This document shows, piece after piece, positions 1 through 9,055 of a stretch of 64,000 bases of DNA; position 1 is the stretch's first letter; the number at the start of each line of letters is the position of its first letter. This DNA comes from Flexivirga oryzae (GTDB lineage Bacteria > Actinomycetota > Actinomycetes > Actinomycetales > Dermatophilaceae): NCBI RefSeq assembly GCF_014190805.1, contig NZ_JACHVQ010000001.1, forward strand, positions 2,170,001 to 2,234,000, given 5' to 3'. Made by a program: the position numbers and the translations under genes. The notes beneath the pieces are model-generated. The model worked only from the letters and a program-made list of their open reading frames with translations, was not told the DNA's origin and did not search any database.

Positions 1-363
1 CGCCCGGTCGACCAGGTCCACACGCTCGCGTTGACCGGCGGGATGGCCAAGTACGGCTGGGGCATCAACGGCCGGCAATTCGATGAGGCCAACCCGTTTG
101 CCACCGCCTACGACATCCGAGCGGGGCAACGGGTGCGGATCGACTACGCGAACCACACGATGATGTGGCATCCGATGCACCTGCACGGGCACACCTTCCA
201 GGTCGGGGCGACGGGTCCGCGCAAGGACACGGTCATCGTCAAGCCGATGCAGACGGTGTCGGTGTTCTTCGACGCGGACAACCCCGGTCAGTGGCTGACC
301 CACTGCCACAACGCGTACCACGCGAACCGCGGGATGATGGCGGTGCTCAGTTACGTGAAGTAG
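1..363 (+). CDS. Multicopper oxidase, C-terminal part (5' end outside window)
   Basis: The frame is open from base 1, so the gene starts upstream and only the last 120 codons are seen. They form the third cupredoxin domain of a multicopper oxidase. Copper-ligand motifs are clear: HPMHLHGHTF from visible codon 57 and HCHNAYHANRGMM from codon 101. These match the type 1, 2 and 3 copper ligands, with Met as likely axial ligand of the type 1 site. Such enzymes oxidise Cu(I) or organic substrates with O2 and, near csoR-copZ-copA, fit periplasmic or extracytoplasmic copper detoxification. The last 47 bases (321-367) recur in slightly diverged form at 1035-1081. No signal peptide or first domain can be judged. 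Confidence 0.93.
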   Translation, partial: RPVDQVHTLALTGGMAKYGWGINGRQFDEANPFATAYDIRAGQRVRIDYANHTMMWHPMHLHGHTFQVGATGPRKDTVIVKPMQTVSVFFDADNPGQWLTHCHNAYHANRGMMAVLSYVK

Positions 364-393
364 CCCGGTCGAGGGGCGGTCATACTGGAACTC

Positions 394-1077
394 GTGCAGC
401 CGATATGCCGCGGCCCCACGATCGCCACCGCGACCGTTGTTGCACTCCTGCTCGCCGCCTGTACAGCCAGCGGCTCGGCCGACACGCCCTCGGCGCACGA
501 CCCCTCCCGATCCGAGTCGAACGGTGCATGCACGGACACGACAGTTCGAAAGCTGGTAATCGGGTTCGTGCGGGCATTCAACGCCGGTGACCAACCGACC
601 TTGCAGCGGATCTGGGCGCGGCAGGGAAACGGCTTCGACTGGTACATCACCGACGGTCCGGGACAACGGATCGGCTCCGTCGCTCAGGACAGGGCCGGAC
701 TCGAGCGATATTTCGCTGGCCGCCACGAGGCCGGGGAACGGCTCCGGCTGACTTCGTTCCAGTTCAACGGCAACACCGCCGGCTACGGCAACTTCCAATA
801 CACGCTGATTCGCCGAGCCGACGACCTAGCGCCGACCAAATACACGGGCAAGGGCGCCGCGATCTGCACATCGACGAGATCGATGCTGGGCGTCTGGTCG
901 ATGGCCAAGACACCGACACCGAGAGCCAAAGCCGAGACCCACGCGGCCGCCGCCCTTTCCTGGCAGCGGCCGCGGTCCAGCCGTCAGGCGGCGGGGTTCG
1001 TGTGCGCCTCTCATTGGCCCCGGCCGGCCAGCGGCGCGAACCGCGGCATGATGGCCGTGGTCAGCTACGTGAAGTAG
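394..1077 (+). CDS. Lipoprotein fused to a multicopper-oxidase tail (chimeric gene)
   Basis: GTG start at 394. The N-terminus is a lipoprotein signal with a hydrophobic stretch ending in a lipobox LLAAC (Cys about residue 23), so export and lipidation are expected. Residues ~50-155 look like a folded SnoaL/NTF2-like domain (FVRAFNAGD, a later NFQYTLIRRADD stretch), though this family call is tentative. From about residue 165 composition becomes odd (Arg, Ala, Pro rich). The protein then ends in ANRGMMAVVSYVK, nearly the same 13 residues that end the upstream oxidase. The tail is therefore probably captured from a second oxidase gene whose body was lost, and the last ~60 residues may be non-functional. 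Confidence 0.7.
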   Translation: MQPICRGPTIATATVVALLLAACTASGSADTPSAHDPSRSESNGACTDTTVRKLVIGFVRAFNAGDQPTLQRIWARQGNGFDWYITDGPGQRIGSVAQDRAGLERYFAGRHEAGERLRLTSFQFNGNTAGYGNFQYTLIRRADDLAPTKYTGKGAAICTSTRSMLGVWSMAKTPTPRAKAETHAAAALSWQRPRSSRQAAGFVCASHWPRPASGANRGMMAVVSYVK

Positions 1078-1081
1078 CCCG
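1035..1081 (+). repeat. Second, diverged copy of the multicopper-oxidase 3' end
   Basis: These 47 bases match 321-367 with about four mismatches, three of them at third codon positions of the oxidase frame, and both copies are read in the same frame to the same TAG stop. The pattern fits a diverged paralogous oxidase tail better than a fresh copy. Confidence 0.85.
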
Positions 1082-1123
1082 CCGAGAGCGCAGATGCGCC
1101 GGATTGCCGGCGAGCCTGGGTCC

Positions 1124-2584
1124 TCACCACTTGATAGCGGCCGATCCGATGTCCAGCACGCCGTCGGCCACGATGCCGATCAGCAGGGCCAGGCATCCGG
1201 TGGTGACCGCCGCGGCGATCACGCACCGCGCGGGCCAGGCCAGCGCCTCCCGCGGACTACCCGGCACCGACGGGCCGGCGGCCGGTCCGGTGGCTGGGTC
1301 GGGGCGGGCGAACGCGGGAGCGATCCAACGCAGGTAGTAGTAGAGGCTCGCGACAGTGTTGACGGCGGCGATGACCACGAGCCATGCCCAGCCGCCGTCC
1401 CAGGTGGCGGCGAAGACGGTGAGCTTACCGGTGAACACGCCAGTGGGTGGGGTACCGACCAGGGCCAACAGGCTGACCACGAGGACGCCGGCCAGGGCTG
1501 GGCTCTGGCGAGCGAGCCCGCGGTAGTCCGTCAGTGTGGAGGGCCCGGGGCGTGCGGCGATGACGGCGAACGCGCCGAGGTTGGCTGCTGCGTATGCCGC
1601 CAGATAAAGGATTAGCGCGGCCAGCGGTGCGGAGCCGGCGACCGGATCGGCGACCACGACGACCATGAGCAGGTAGCCGACCTGGCTGATGGTGGAGTAG
1701 GCCAGCAGTCGGGCCGGATCGTCCTGCCGGAAGGCGGCGAGGTTACCCAGGGTCATGCTGGCCGCGGCCAGCAGTGCCAGCAGCAGTCGCCAGTTGATGG
1801 CGTCGTCGGGTAGGACGAGCACGAACCGGTACAGGGCGAGCAGCGCCCCGATTTTGGGGACAGTGGTCAGGAAGGCCCCGGCACCGGTGGTGGCACCTTG
1901 TACGGCGTCCGGCACCCAGAAGTGCACCGGGACCGCGCCGGCTTTGAAGAGCAGTCCGGCAAACACGGCCACCGCTCCCAGGGCGAGGGCCGCGGGTGGG
2001 GCGCCGGGCAGGCGCTGGGCCAGGTCGGCATACGAGGTGGATCCGGCCAGCCCGAACAGCACCGCGATCCCGAGGAACATGACGATGCCCAGCAGTACAC
2101 CGAACAGGTAGGTCTTCAGCGCCCCTTCGGCGCCAGCGGGGTCACGGGCCCAGCCGGCGAGGGCGTAGAGCGGGATGGACGCCAGCAGATAGGCCACCGC
2201 GAGCAACAGCAGGTCGGTGCTGCCGGCCAGCAGGATGGTACCGAGACTGGCCAGCAGCACCAGGACTGCGAACTCGCTCTCCCGGGCGCTGCCGCGCACC
2301 CGCCCGGCAGACAGGCCCAACACGAGCAGCGCCGCGGCGGGCACGATGAGCCGGGCGGCGAACGTGGCGGCGTCGATCGCGTAACTGCCGGCATACAGCG
2401 TCTGCCCCGAAGCGCCCGCCGTGGCGCCGGCCACCAGCGACCCGGCCAGCGCGACGGCGGCTACCAGCTGCGCGCTCCACTGCCGCTCCTGGCGGACGAA
2501 CGAGCCGGTCAGCAGCGCGACCACGGCACCGACGAGCAGGATGAGCTCGGGTGCGAACGCGGCCGGGTCCTCGTGCGCGGTCAC
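1124..2584 (-). CDS. nuoN: Complex I-like membrane subunit N
   Basis: 486-residue polytopic membrane protein, one of three antiporter-like subunits (with NuoM and NuoL) that move protons in the membrane arm of complex I. Typical subunit-N signatures are visible, such as LLKAGAVPVHFWVPDAVQG in the middle and LLAYSTISQVGYLL after it. I chose the GTG start at 2584 because it overlaps the nuoM stop (GTGA) like the other junctions in this operon; the frame stays open to 2773 but that extension is Arg-rich and not membrane-like. It is the last gene of the operon. The family length is usually about 480-530, so it is full length. Confidence 0.95.
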   Translation of the reverse strand: MTAHEDPAAFAPELILLVGAVVALLTGSFVRQERQWSAQLVAAVALAGSLVAGATAGASGQTLYAGSYAIDAATFAARLIVPAAALLVLGLSAGRVRGSARESEFAVLVLLASLGTILLAGSTDLLLLAVAYLLASIPLYALAGWARDPAGAEGALKTYLFGVLLGIVMFLGIAVLFGLAGSTSYADLAQRLPGAPPAALALGAVAVFAGLLFKAGAVPVHFWVPDAVQGATTGAGAFLTTVPKIGALLALYRFVLVLPDDAINWRLLLALLAAASMTLGNLAAFRQDDPARLLAYSTISQVGYLLMVVVVADPVAGSAPLAALILYLAAYAAANLGAFAVIAARPGPSTLTDYRGLARQSPALAGVLVVSLLALVGTPPTGVFTGKLTVFAATWDGGWAWLVVIAAVNTVASLYYYLRWIAPAFARPDPATGPAAGPSVPGSPREALAWPARCVIAAAVTTGCLALLIGIVADGVLDIGSAAIKW

Positions 2585-4071
2585 CGGCCGACCAGCGCGA
2601 TCAGGTGATCCGCGGCGGGCGTCACAACGCCGAGCAGGGACTGCGGGAAGACGCCGATGAGCACGGACAGGGCCAGCAGCGGCCCGATGGCCCACAGTTC
2701 GCGAGCGGACAGGTCCGCGAACGCGACCTGTCCGGTTCGTGGTGTGCCGAGGAAGAGCCGGTGGATAGCCCACAGGAAGAGGCCGGCTGTGAGGACGATG
2801 CCCAGCGCGGCGACCGCGGCTGCCGGTGTGGCCGGGCCGAGGCTGCCAGCGAGGATCTGGAACTCGGCGATGAAGCCGCTGAAGCCAGGCAGCCCCAGGC
2901 TCGCGAATGCCGCGACGGTCGTCAGTGCGGCGAACCGTGGCGCAGGCCCGGCCAGGGCGCCATACCGGGTCAGGTCGTAGCTGCCACCGCGGTCCAGCAG
3001 CACACCGGCCAGCAGGAACAAGGCCGCGGTGATCAGCCCGTGACTGACCATCTGCACCAGGGCACCGGTGACGGCCACCGACCGGGCGTGGGCGTCACCG
3101 GCCAGGCCGGCGGCGCCGAGACCGAGCAGGATGTAACCCATGTGGTTGACACTGGTGAACGCGATCAGCCGTTTGAAGTTGTCCTGGGCCAGCGCCACCA
3201 GCGCCCCGTAGAGGACCGAGGCCACGCCCACCCCGACGAACACCCAGGCATAGGTGCGCCACTGCTCGGGCAGCAGCGGCATCGCGATCCGCACGAAACC
3301 GAAGGTGCCCATTTTCAGCAGGATCCCGGCCAGCACCGCCGACCCAGCCGCCGGCGCGTCGGTGTGCGCCGGCGGTAGCCAGGAGTGGAACGGGACCGTC
3401 GGGGTCTTGATCGCCAGGCCGAGTGCGATGGCCGCCAGCACCAACGGCCCGGCCGCACCTGACCCGGTCAACGGCGGGTGCGCGGCGAGCTCGGCGATGT
3501 CGAAGGTGTGCGGATCGGAGGCGACATACAGGCCGATGAACCCCAGCAACAGGGCAAGTGAGCCGGTGAAGGTGTAGAGGAAGAACAGCAGCGCCGACCG
3601 GCGCCGCGCCGGGCCGTGCCCCCAGCCGGCGATGACGAAGTACATCCCGACGATCGACAGGTCGAAGAACACGAAGAACACGATGAGGTCCAGCGCCGAG
3701 AACACCCCCAGACTGGTGGTCTGCAGCGCCAGGAACAACGCCGCGTACGAACGGGGCTGCTGCCGTTCGCGCAGCGAGTAGACCGCCGTCGCGGTGAAAA
3801 TGACCGCGGTCAGCGCCAGCAGCGGCAGGCTCAACCCGTCGACCCCGACGTGATAGCTGGAGCCGATACCCGGCATCCACGGCACCTGCTCGGCGAACCC
3901 GAACTGCCCCGGCCCGTGGCCGTGCAGGTATGCCGCCCACATGCCGACACTGAGCCCGACCGTCACCAGACCGGTCACCAACCAGGCCCACAGGGCGACC
4001 CGGTCGGGCACGCGGGCCAGCAGCAGCACCGCGGCGACCGCGGCGGGCAGAAATATCAACAGGGACAACAA
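2581..4071 (-). CDS. nuoM: Complex I-like membrane subunit M
   Basis: 496 residues, full length for NuoM. It begins with a hydrophobic helix (LSLLIFLPAA) and holds antiporter-family motifs including a lysine-bearing helix in AIKTPTVPFHSWLPPAHTDA and LIAFTSVNHMGYILLG. TTG start at 4071, six bases after the nuoL stop, with a weak purine-rich site (GCGAGG) upstream. Its role in canonical complex I is proton translocation in the distal membrane arm. The 3' end overlaps nuoN by four bases, so translational coupling is likely. Nothing looks truncated. Confidence 0.95.
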   Translation of the reverse strand: MLSLLIFLPAAVAAVLLLARVPDRVALWAWLVTGLVTVGLSVGMWAAYLHGHGPGQFGFAEQVPWMPGIGSSYHVGVDGLSLPLLALTAVIFTATAVYSLRERQQPRSYAALFLALQTTSLGVFSALDLIVFFVFFDLSIVGMYFVIAGWGHGPARRRSALLFFLYTFTGSLALLLGFIGLYVASDPHTFDIAELAAHPPLTGSGAAGPLVLAAIALGLAIKTPTVPFHSWLPPAHTDAPAAGSAVLAGILLKMGTFGFVRIAMPLLPEQWRTYAWVFVGVGVASVLYGALVALAQDNFKRLIAFTSVNHMGYILLGLGAAGLAGDAHARSVAVTGALVQMVSHGLITAALFLLAGVLLDRGGSYDLTRYGALAGPAPRFAALTTVAAFASLGLPGFSGFIAEFQILAGSLGPATPAAAVAALGIVLTAGLFLWAIHRLFLGTPRTGQVAFADLSARELWAIGPLLALSVLIGVFPQSLLGVVTPAADHLIALVGR

Positions 4072-4076
4072 CGGGT

Positions 4077-5954
4077 TTACCTCGCCAACCAGACGATGAG
4101 GACGGCCACGGCCAAACCGACCGAGGCCTGCGCGTAGTACTGGTGCAGTTGCCCGGTCTGCGGGCGCAGCGCCAGGCCCGCACCCCGGCGGGCCGCAGCC
4201 ACGACGCCGCGCAGTGCGCCACCGACCCCGACGGCGTCGATCGCCGCGGCGTGGTCGGCCAGCCGACGGCCCGCGTGGCCGGTGCCGGTCACCGCTGCCT
4301 CGAGTGCGGCGTCACCCCGGGCCAGCAGGGCGGCCAGGCGCAGGGTCGGGCGCAGCACCCCGGCATGGGCAACCTGCTCCAGGCGCAGCCAGCTGCCGGC
4401 CCACCGCGGCGCCGGCAGGCGCTGCGGCCAGCGCAGCGCCACGCCGGTCACGACGACGGCCAGGACCACAGAGACGGCCACTTCCCCGGCGGAGGCGGAG
4501 GTCGGCGTCGGCGCGCCCGGGTCCACCTTGGCCCATACGGCCGGGACGACCAGCACCCCGAGGCCGGCCGCACCGACTGCTAGGGGTAGCAACGGGATTC
4601 GCTCGATCCAGCCGACCTGCCGGGTGCCGGCCTCCTCGGTGTCGTAGCCGGTCGGGTGGTCCGGCAGGCGGCGCCAGATCAGCGCGAGGGCCTTGCCGGC
4701 ATACGCGCTGGAGGCCACCGCGGCCGCGAGCCCGACCGCGTACAGCGCACCCGACTGCTCGCGGGCGGCCGCGAGGACGGACTCCTTGGTGGCCCACAGA
4801 GTCAGCGGCGGCACCCCGGCCAGAGCCAGTGCCGCGACGGTGAAGGGCACGCCGACCCACGGGTAGGCCCGCCCGGCGCCGCGCAGCGCCGGCAGGGACT
4901 TGGTGCCCAGAGCGGCCAGCCAGGCCCCGGCGGCCAGGAACAGCAGCGCCTTGGTGGACGCGTGGCCGACCAGGTGTGCCAGGCCGGCGCCGACCGCACC
5001 CGGCCCGGTGGTGCCCGCCGCGAGCACCACGAAGCCGAGCTGGGCGCTGGTGGACGCCGCGAGCAGCTGTTTCAGGTCGTCCTGGGCGATGGCGACCGCA
5101 CCCAGCAGTAGGGCGGTCAGCGCCCCGACCCAGGCCGCGGTGGTCGCCGCCCACCCGGCGGCGAGCAGCAGCGGGTGCAGACGCAGCAGCAGGTAGCCGC
5201 CCATGGCCACCATGGCGGCCGAGTGCAGCAGCGCCGAGACCGGGCTCGGCCCGTCCATCGCCCGGGACAACCAGAACGAGAACGGCAACTGGGCAGCCTT
5301 ACCGAACGCCGCTGCCAGCATTCCCGCGGCCGCGATGTGCAGCCACGGGGACGGCAACAACGCCAGGCGATCCAGCGAGAGACCCGGCGTGCCGCCGGAG
5401 GCCACGGCCAGGGCGGCTCCGGCGGCGAGGTAGAGCCCGACGTCACCGGCTCTGGTGACCACGAATGCGGTGGTACCTGAGGCGACCGCGGTATCGCGTC
5501 GCCAGTCGAATGCGATCAGCGCGTAGCTGGTGGCGCCCATCACCTCCCAGGCCATGAGCAGCCCGAGCAGCGTGGTGGTGGTGGCGGTGACCAGCACGGC
5601 GGCGACGAAGACCAGCATGAGCCCGACGAAGCGGGCCCGGTGGTGCCGGATCGCGCCGGCCGAGAAGACCAGCACCAGCAGGCTGACTGCGGCCACGGTG
5701 ACGACGACGACGGCGGACAGCCCGTCAACCGCCAAGGTGAATGGGTCACCGGCCAGGAAGGGGGCGGACGTGGTCGGCCGAACGGACGCGGCGGCAGCAC
5801 TCAGAGCGAGTACTCCGGTCGCAACCGAAATCCCGACCGTGGGTGTCGCCCGCTCGACCGCCCGGCGCACCGGCGACGGGCCGAGCGGCGCGGCCAGCAG
5901 GCCTACCCCCGCCAGGGCGGGCAGCAGGACCAGCGCCCACAGCAGCGCGCTCAC
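4077..5954 (-). CDS. nuoL: Complex I-like membrane subunit L
   Basis: 625 residues. N-terminal antiporter core with characteristic stretches such as LLMAWEVMGATSYALIAFDW, LPFSFWLSRAMDGPSPVSAL and ALLHSAAMVAMGGY, followed by a long C-terminal region expected to form the lateral helix and last transmembrane helix (it ends in AVLIVWLAR). GTG start at 5954 overlaps the nuoK stop (GTGA); the frame is open to 6314 but that part is antisense-like and Arg/Gly rich. NuoL normally couples distal proton movement to quinone chemistry. The sequence retains the family architecture. Confidence 0.95.
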   Translation of the reverse strand: MSALLWALVLLPALAGVGLLAAPLGPSPVRRAVERATPTVGISVATGVLALSAAAASVRPTTSAPFLAGDPFTLAVDGLSAVVVVTVAAVSLLVLVFSAGAIRHHRARFVGLMLVFVAAVLVTATTTTLLGLLMAWEVMGATSYALIAFDWRRDTAVASGTTAFVVTRAGDVGLYLAAGAALAVASGGTPGLSLDRLALLPSPWLHIAAAGMLAAAFGKAAQLPFSFWLSRAMDGPSPVSALLHSAAMVAMGGYLLLRLHPLLLAAGWAATTAAWVGALTALLLGAVAIAQDDLKQLLAASTSAQLGFVVLAAGTTGPGAVGAGLAHLVGHASTKALLFLAAGAWLAALGTKSLPALRGAGRAYPWVGVPFTVAALALAGVPPLTLWATKESVLAAAREQSGALYAVGLAAAVASSAYAGKALALIWRRLPDHPTGYDTEEAGTRQVGWIERIPLLPLAVGAAGLGVLVVPAVWAKVDPGAPTPTSASAGEVAVSVVLAVVVTGVALRWPQRLPAPRWAGSWLRLEQVAHAGVLRPTLRLAALLARGDAALEAAVTGTGHAGRRLADHAAAIDAVGVGGALRGVVAAARRGAGLALRPQTGQLHQYYAQASVGLAVAVLIVWLAR

Positions 5955-6256
5955 CGTTTCAGCTCCGCAGCCATGTCGGTCATGTCCACGTCGCTGGCCC
6001 GGAACAGCAGGGTGGCCACGGCGAAACCCATGGCCATCTCGACCGTCATCGCCGAGATGACGACCAGCAGCAGCACCTGCCCGTCCGGCGCCGCCGGTGC
6101 GAGGAAGTACCAGAACGCGGCGGCTGCGACGATGACGGCATTGACCATCAACTCCAGCCCCATCATCACCATGACAACCGACTGCTGGCTGAGCGCGCCG
6201 AACACGCCGATGGCGAACAAGGCGGCCGCCAGCAGCAGGAACAGTTGAAGCGTCAC
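5951..6256 (-). CDS. nuoK: Complex I-like membrane subunit K
   Basis: 101 residues, the usual NuoK size, with three predicted helices. Two membrane glutamates typical of the family are present: in MMGLELMVNA (helix 2) and in MTVEMAMGFAVA (helix 3). They belong to the proton path near the NuoH/J/K interface. GTG start at 6256 overlaps the nuoJ stop by four bases, and the stop overlaps the nuoL start, so it is translated as part of a tight operon. Confidence 0.95.
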   Translation of the reverse strand: MTLQLFLLLAAALFAIGVFGALSQQSVVMVMMGLELMVNAVIVAAAAFWYFLAPAAPDGQVLLLVVISAMTVEMAMGFAVATLLFRASDVDMTDMAAELKR

Positions 6257-6783
6257 CTGTCTGTCTCCCCGCTGTCGTGGGCGGGTTGGTCGTACCGGCC
6301 GTGTGGGACAGCAAGCACGAGCGCGGACACGATGGTGGCGAACAGCAGCGCCGAGATGCCGACCATGACCGGCATCTGGGGACCCATGATCGCTTCGCCG
6401 ATAGCCCGGGTGGGATCGGCCGGGACGGTTCCCCGCCGCGCCGGCCACGGCACTAGCACCGCGGCGGCGCCCAGCAGCAGGAACGTGCCGGCCGCAATGG
6501 TCAGCGCCCCGCGCGTGTTGTGCAGCATCGACATGGGCATCAACCCGGCCGGGTTCATCATGAACATGACCATGAAGACGACCATGATCGCCATCTCCAT
6601 CACCATCATCAAAATGGTGACCACGCCCAAGTAGTCGAGGGTGAGCAGGATCAGCTCCCCACCGACGGCCACGAACGATGCGGCCAGCGCGAAGGTCGCC
6701 CTCGCCATGGAATCGACCACGAAGACCGCGACGCCGGAGGCGATCGCAATTACGGCCAGCACGATGAACACCGCGAGTGTCAC
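6253..6783 (-). CDS. nuoJ: Complex I-like membrane subunit J
   Basis: 176 residues with about five transmembrane helices. The family helix-3 region appears as LLTLDYLGVVTILMM followed by a Met-rich membrane stretch (MVVFMVMFMMNP). GTG start at 6783 overlaps the nuoH stop. In complex I, NuoJ lies between NuoA, H and K and takes part in coupling. The many methionines in helix 3 are unusual to my eye but could simply be hydrophobic substitutions. Confidence 0.93.
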   Translation of the reverse strand: MTLAVFIVLAVIAIASGVAVFVVDSMARATFALAASFVAVGGELILLTLDYLGVVTILMMVMEMAIMVVFMVMFMMNPAGLMPMSMLHNTRGALTIAAGTFLLLGAAAVLVPWPARRGTVPADPTRAIGEAIMGPQMPVMVGISALLFATIVSALVLAVPHGRYDQPAHDSGETDR

Positions 6784-7721
6784 GATCCACCTCCAGCCGC
6801 CGCCAGCACCGACACAACAAGCAGCTGCGCGAGTACCAGCGGCAACACCACCAGCCACGCCAGGCGCATCAACCGGTCCGGGCGCCATACCGGCATTCGG
6901 TGGCGCATCGCCAGCAACACGGCGAGCACCGCGGCGCTCTTGAGCAACGTCCACAACCAGGGCGGCAGCAGTGGGCCTGCCCCGCCGCCCAGGAACAGCG
7001 CCACGGTCATCGCCGATCCGACGACCAGCAGGGCGTATTGGCCCCACCGCAGCAGCAGCCGGGCCGGCCCGGACTGCTCGACCAGCAGTCCACCGGCGAT
7101 GTCCTGGCCGACCGGGTGCGCAAAGGGCCCCCACGCGGCAAAGGCGGCCACCGCTGCGGCGAACACCACCGCGGCCAACGGCATCTGCACGATGAACCAG
7201 CGGCCCTGCTGGGCCGCCACGATCTGCGGCACCGACAGGCTGCTGGCGGCGACCGCAGGCGCGGTCAGGGCGAACATCAGCGGCAACTCGTACGCCAGCG
7301 CCTGGGCAAGAAACCGGTAGCCACCAATCAGCGAATACACGCTGTTCGGGCCCCACCCGGCCAGCCACCATCCCGCCCACAGCAGCACGTCCATGGCGTT
7401 GAACCACACCAATCCGACACCCAGGTCGCTCACCACGGCGAAGCCGAGTGGGACGACCTGTGCCATCAGCACCGCGACCAGCAACGGGGTGACGACCCCC
7501 ACGGCCCACAGCAATCGGTCCGGAGCCGTCGTCGACCGCCGCTGAACCAGCAGCGACCGCGATGCCTCATACACCGGGCGCAGCAGCCGCGCCCTCAGCG
7601 GCAGCTCGCCTCGTGGGTCGAGCACCGCGTCCAGCGACCCTGCCAGCACCGCCGCGCACAGCACTAGCGGCACCGCGACCAGCACCGACCAGGCCGGCGC
7701 CTGCTGGACGAGGCTTGTCAT
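6780..7721 (-). CDS. nuoH: Complex I-like membrane subunit H, with altered quinone-site loop
   Basis: 313 residues, full length for NuoH. Family motifs are recognisable (SLIGGYRFLAQALAYELP; VEQSGPARLLLRWGQYALL). In ordinary NuoH the cytoplasmic loop that helps form the quinone chamber contains an acidic run (often EAEQELVAGYHTEY-like). Here the same place reads HPVGQDIAGGLLVEQ, so most of the acidic residues are missing. ATG start at 7721 overlaps the stop of the upstream fusion gene (ATGA). Loss of the loop acids, together with the degenerate hydrophilic subunit next door, suggests quinone coupling is changed or absent. That functional reading is inference. Confidence 0.92.
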   Translation of the reverse strand: MTSLVQQAPAWSVLVAVPLVLCAAVLAGSLDAVLDPRGELPLRARLLRPVYEASRSLLVQRRSTTAPDRLLWAVGVVTPLLVAVLMAQVVPLGFAVVSDLGVGLVWFNAMDVLLWAGWWLAGWGPNSVYSLIGGYRFLAQALAYELPLMFALTAPAVAASSLSVPQIVAAQQGRWFIVQMPLAAVVFAAAVAAFAAWGPFAHPVGQDIAGGLLVEQSGPARLLLRWGQYALLVVGSAMTVALFLGGGAGPLLPPWLWTLLKSAAVLAVLLAMRHRMPVWRPDRLMRLAWLVVLPLVLAQLLVVSVLAAAGGGS

Positions 7722-9055
7722 GCGACGTGCCCGTCGTGCTGGTGGTTGGTGCCCCCGGGCATGCCGTGGGGGCCCTCGTCATGATGGCCGTTTCCGCCGT
7801 GACCTGAATGCGGATCCCGGTCGCCGGCGACCCCGGTGGAGTGCAGGTCGTCGGGGTCGGGATCCAGGCTCGCCACGACCAGCCGTGCGTCACCCAGGTC
7901 CAGCCCGGGCATCAAGTGCGCGGCGGCCGCGACCAGGGCGTCCGAGCCGCGGCCAGGCCTCCCGCGTGGGCCCTCGGCCGGTGCCACCGGGCCGCTGCTG
8001 AGGGCCAGGTCGGCCTCCACCAGCCAGGTCTGCAGCCTTGCCCACACGTCGCCACCGCGCTCGGCCGCTCGCGCGGCCGGACCCGACAGGCCGAGTCGGC
8101 TGACGTCACCATGGCCAAGACGACCCAGCCCGGCCAGTGATCGGCGCAGACCCCACGAGCGCTCCACCCGGCGGCGCAGGCGGCGTAACTCCTCTCGCGC
8201 CTCGCCCACCGGCTCGCCAGTTTCGGTGAGCAGCACGTCGCGCTGCCCGCGGGCCCGATCGGCCGCGCCGGACCACCCGGCGACCTCCAGCAGACGGCCC
8301 ACAGAGTCCAGATGCGCCGCCGCCCGGCGGCGCCCGGCCGCCACCCCGGTGCCGTCGGCCCAGAATCGCATCGCGTCTCCGGCCCCGGCCAGCACCCGTA
8401 CCTCCGCGCCCTGCACCACGTCCCCCTGCAGTTCGACGTCGATGACGAGACCGGACGGCCACGCCGGCAGCACGGGGCCCAGCGCGACATGCAGTACATC
8501 CAATTTCAGCCCGTCCCGGTCCGGTGCCCGGTCGGCCATCATCAGCCCCCCGGGCATCTGCATGCCGCCGTGGTCATGCCCCCCGTGCTCGTGACCGCCC
8601 TGCTCAGCATCCGTGTGCCCACCGTGACCATGCCCACCATCACCGCCGTGCTCGTGTCCCATCTCGGCTTCCTGTTGGTGGACGTGCTCGCCCATGGGTT
8701 CGACCTGCTCAGTCGACTCGGCACCCGCGTCGGGTGTGCTCGCCAGCCGATGTATCCCGGCCGACAGCAACGCTGCCGCACGCGCGGTATCGAGCACGTC
8801 GACGCGAACTTTCGGGGCCGGGATCTGACTCCACAGCACCCCAACCGCGTCGGCCAGCTCACCGTCAGGCGAGCCAGCCACGACCAGCACGTCCGCGTCA
8901 GCAGGCTCACCGGTGAGCACACCGCCGAGCGCGCGGGCCTGTGCCTCGACCGCCAGCCGCGCGGCAGTTCCGCCGGGCGCTGTCACCAGCAGTACATGTG
9001 GCCGGCGCGCAGCCCACCCCGCGAGTAGTCGCTGGGCCGAGGTCCTCAAACCCAT
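7718..9055 (-). CDS. NuoB-like/NuoD-like fusion, cysteine-free and His-rich
   Basis: 445 residues between nuoA and nuoH, the place of nuoB-C-D in a normal operon. Residues ~18-100 resemble NuoB in order and pattern (ADVLVVAGSPDGELADAV then WSQIPAPKVRVDV), but the protein has no cysteine, so the N2 iron-sulfur cluster of NuoB cannot form. Residues ~124-164 are a His/Gly linker (GHEHGGDGGHGHGGH). Residues ~184-400 resemble NuoD (VALGPVLPAWPSGLVIDVEL; LGRLGHGDVSRLGLSGP) but the usual GPQHPxTHG motif is gone. A second His-rich tail closes the protein. ATG at 9055 was chosen for its GGGAGGG site nine bases upstream; it overlaps nuoA by ten bases. Probably a structural, metal-binding stand-in for the quinone module; that role is inference. 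Confidence 0.8.
   Translation of the reverse strand: MGLRTSAQRLLAGWAARRPHVLLVTAPGGTAARLAVEAQARALGGVLTGEPADADVLVVAGSPDGELADAVGVLWSQIPAPKVRVDVLDTARAAALLSAGIHRLASTPDAGAESTEQVEPMGEHVHQQEAEMGHEHGGDGGHGHGGHTDAEQGGHEHGGHDHGGMQMPGGLMMADRAPDRDGLKLDVLHVALGPVLPAWPSGLVIDVELQGDVVQGAEVRVLAGAGDAMRFWADGTGVAAGRRRAAAHLDSVGRLLEVAGWSGAADRARGQRDVLLTETGEPVGEAREELRRLRRRVERSWGLRRSLAGLGRLGHGDVSRLGLSGPAARAAERGGDVWARLQTWLVEADLALSSGPVAPAEGPRGRPGRGSDALVAAAAHLMPGLDLGDARLVVASLDPDPDDLHSTGVAGDRDPHSGHGGNGHHDEGPHGMPGGTNHQHDGHVA

Noticed and set aside
165..650. Long open frames antisense or out of frame to the oxidase and lipoprotein genes
   Set aside because: Arg/Ala/Pro-rich translations typical of shadows in high-G+C DNA; no motif or ribosome-binding site.
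1898..3378. Plus-strand open frames across nuoN and nuoM
   Set aside because: Gln/Arg/Gly-rich shadows of the membrane-protein genes on the other strand; the minus-strand frames have strong family matches.
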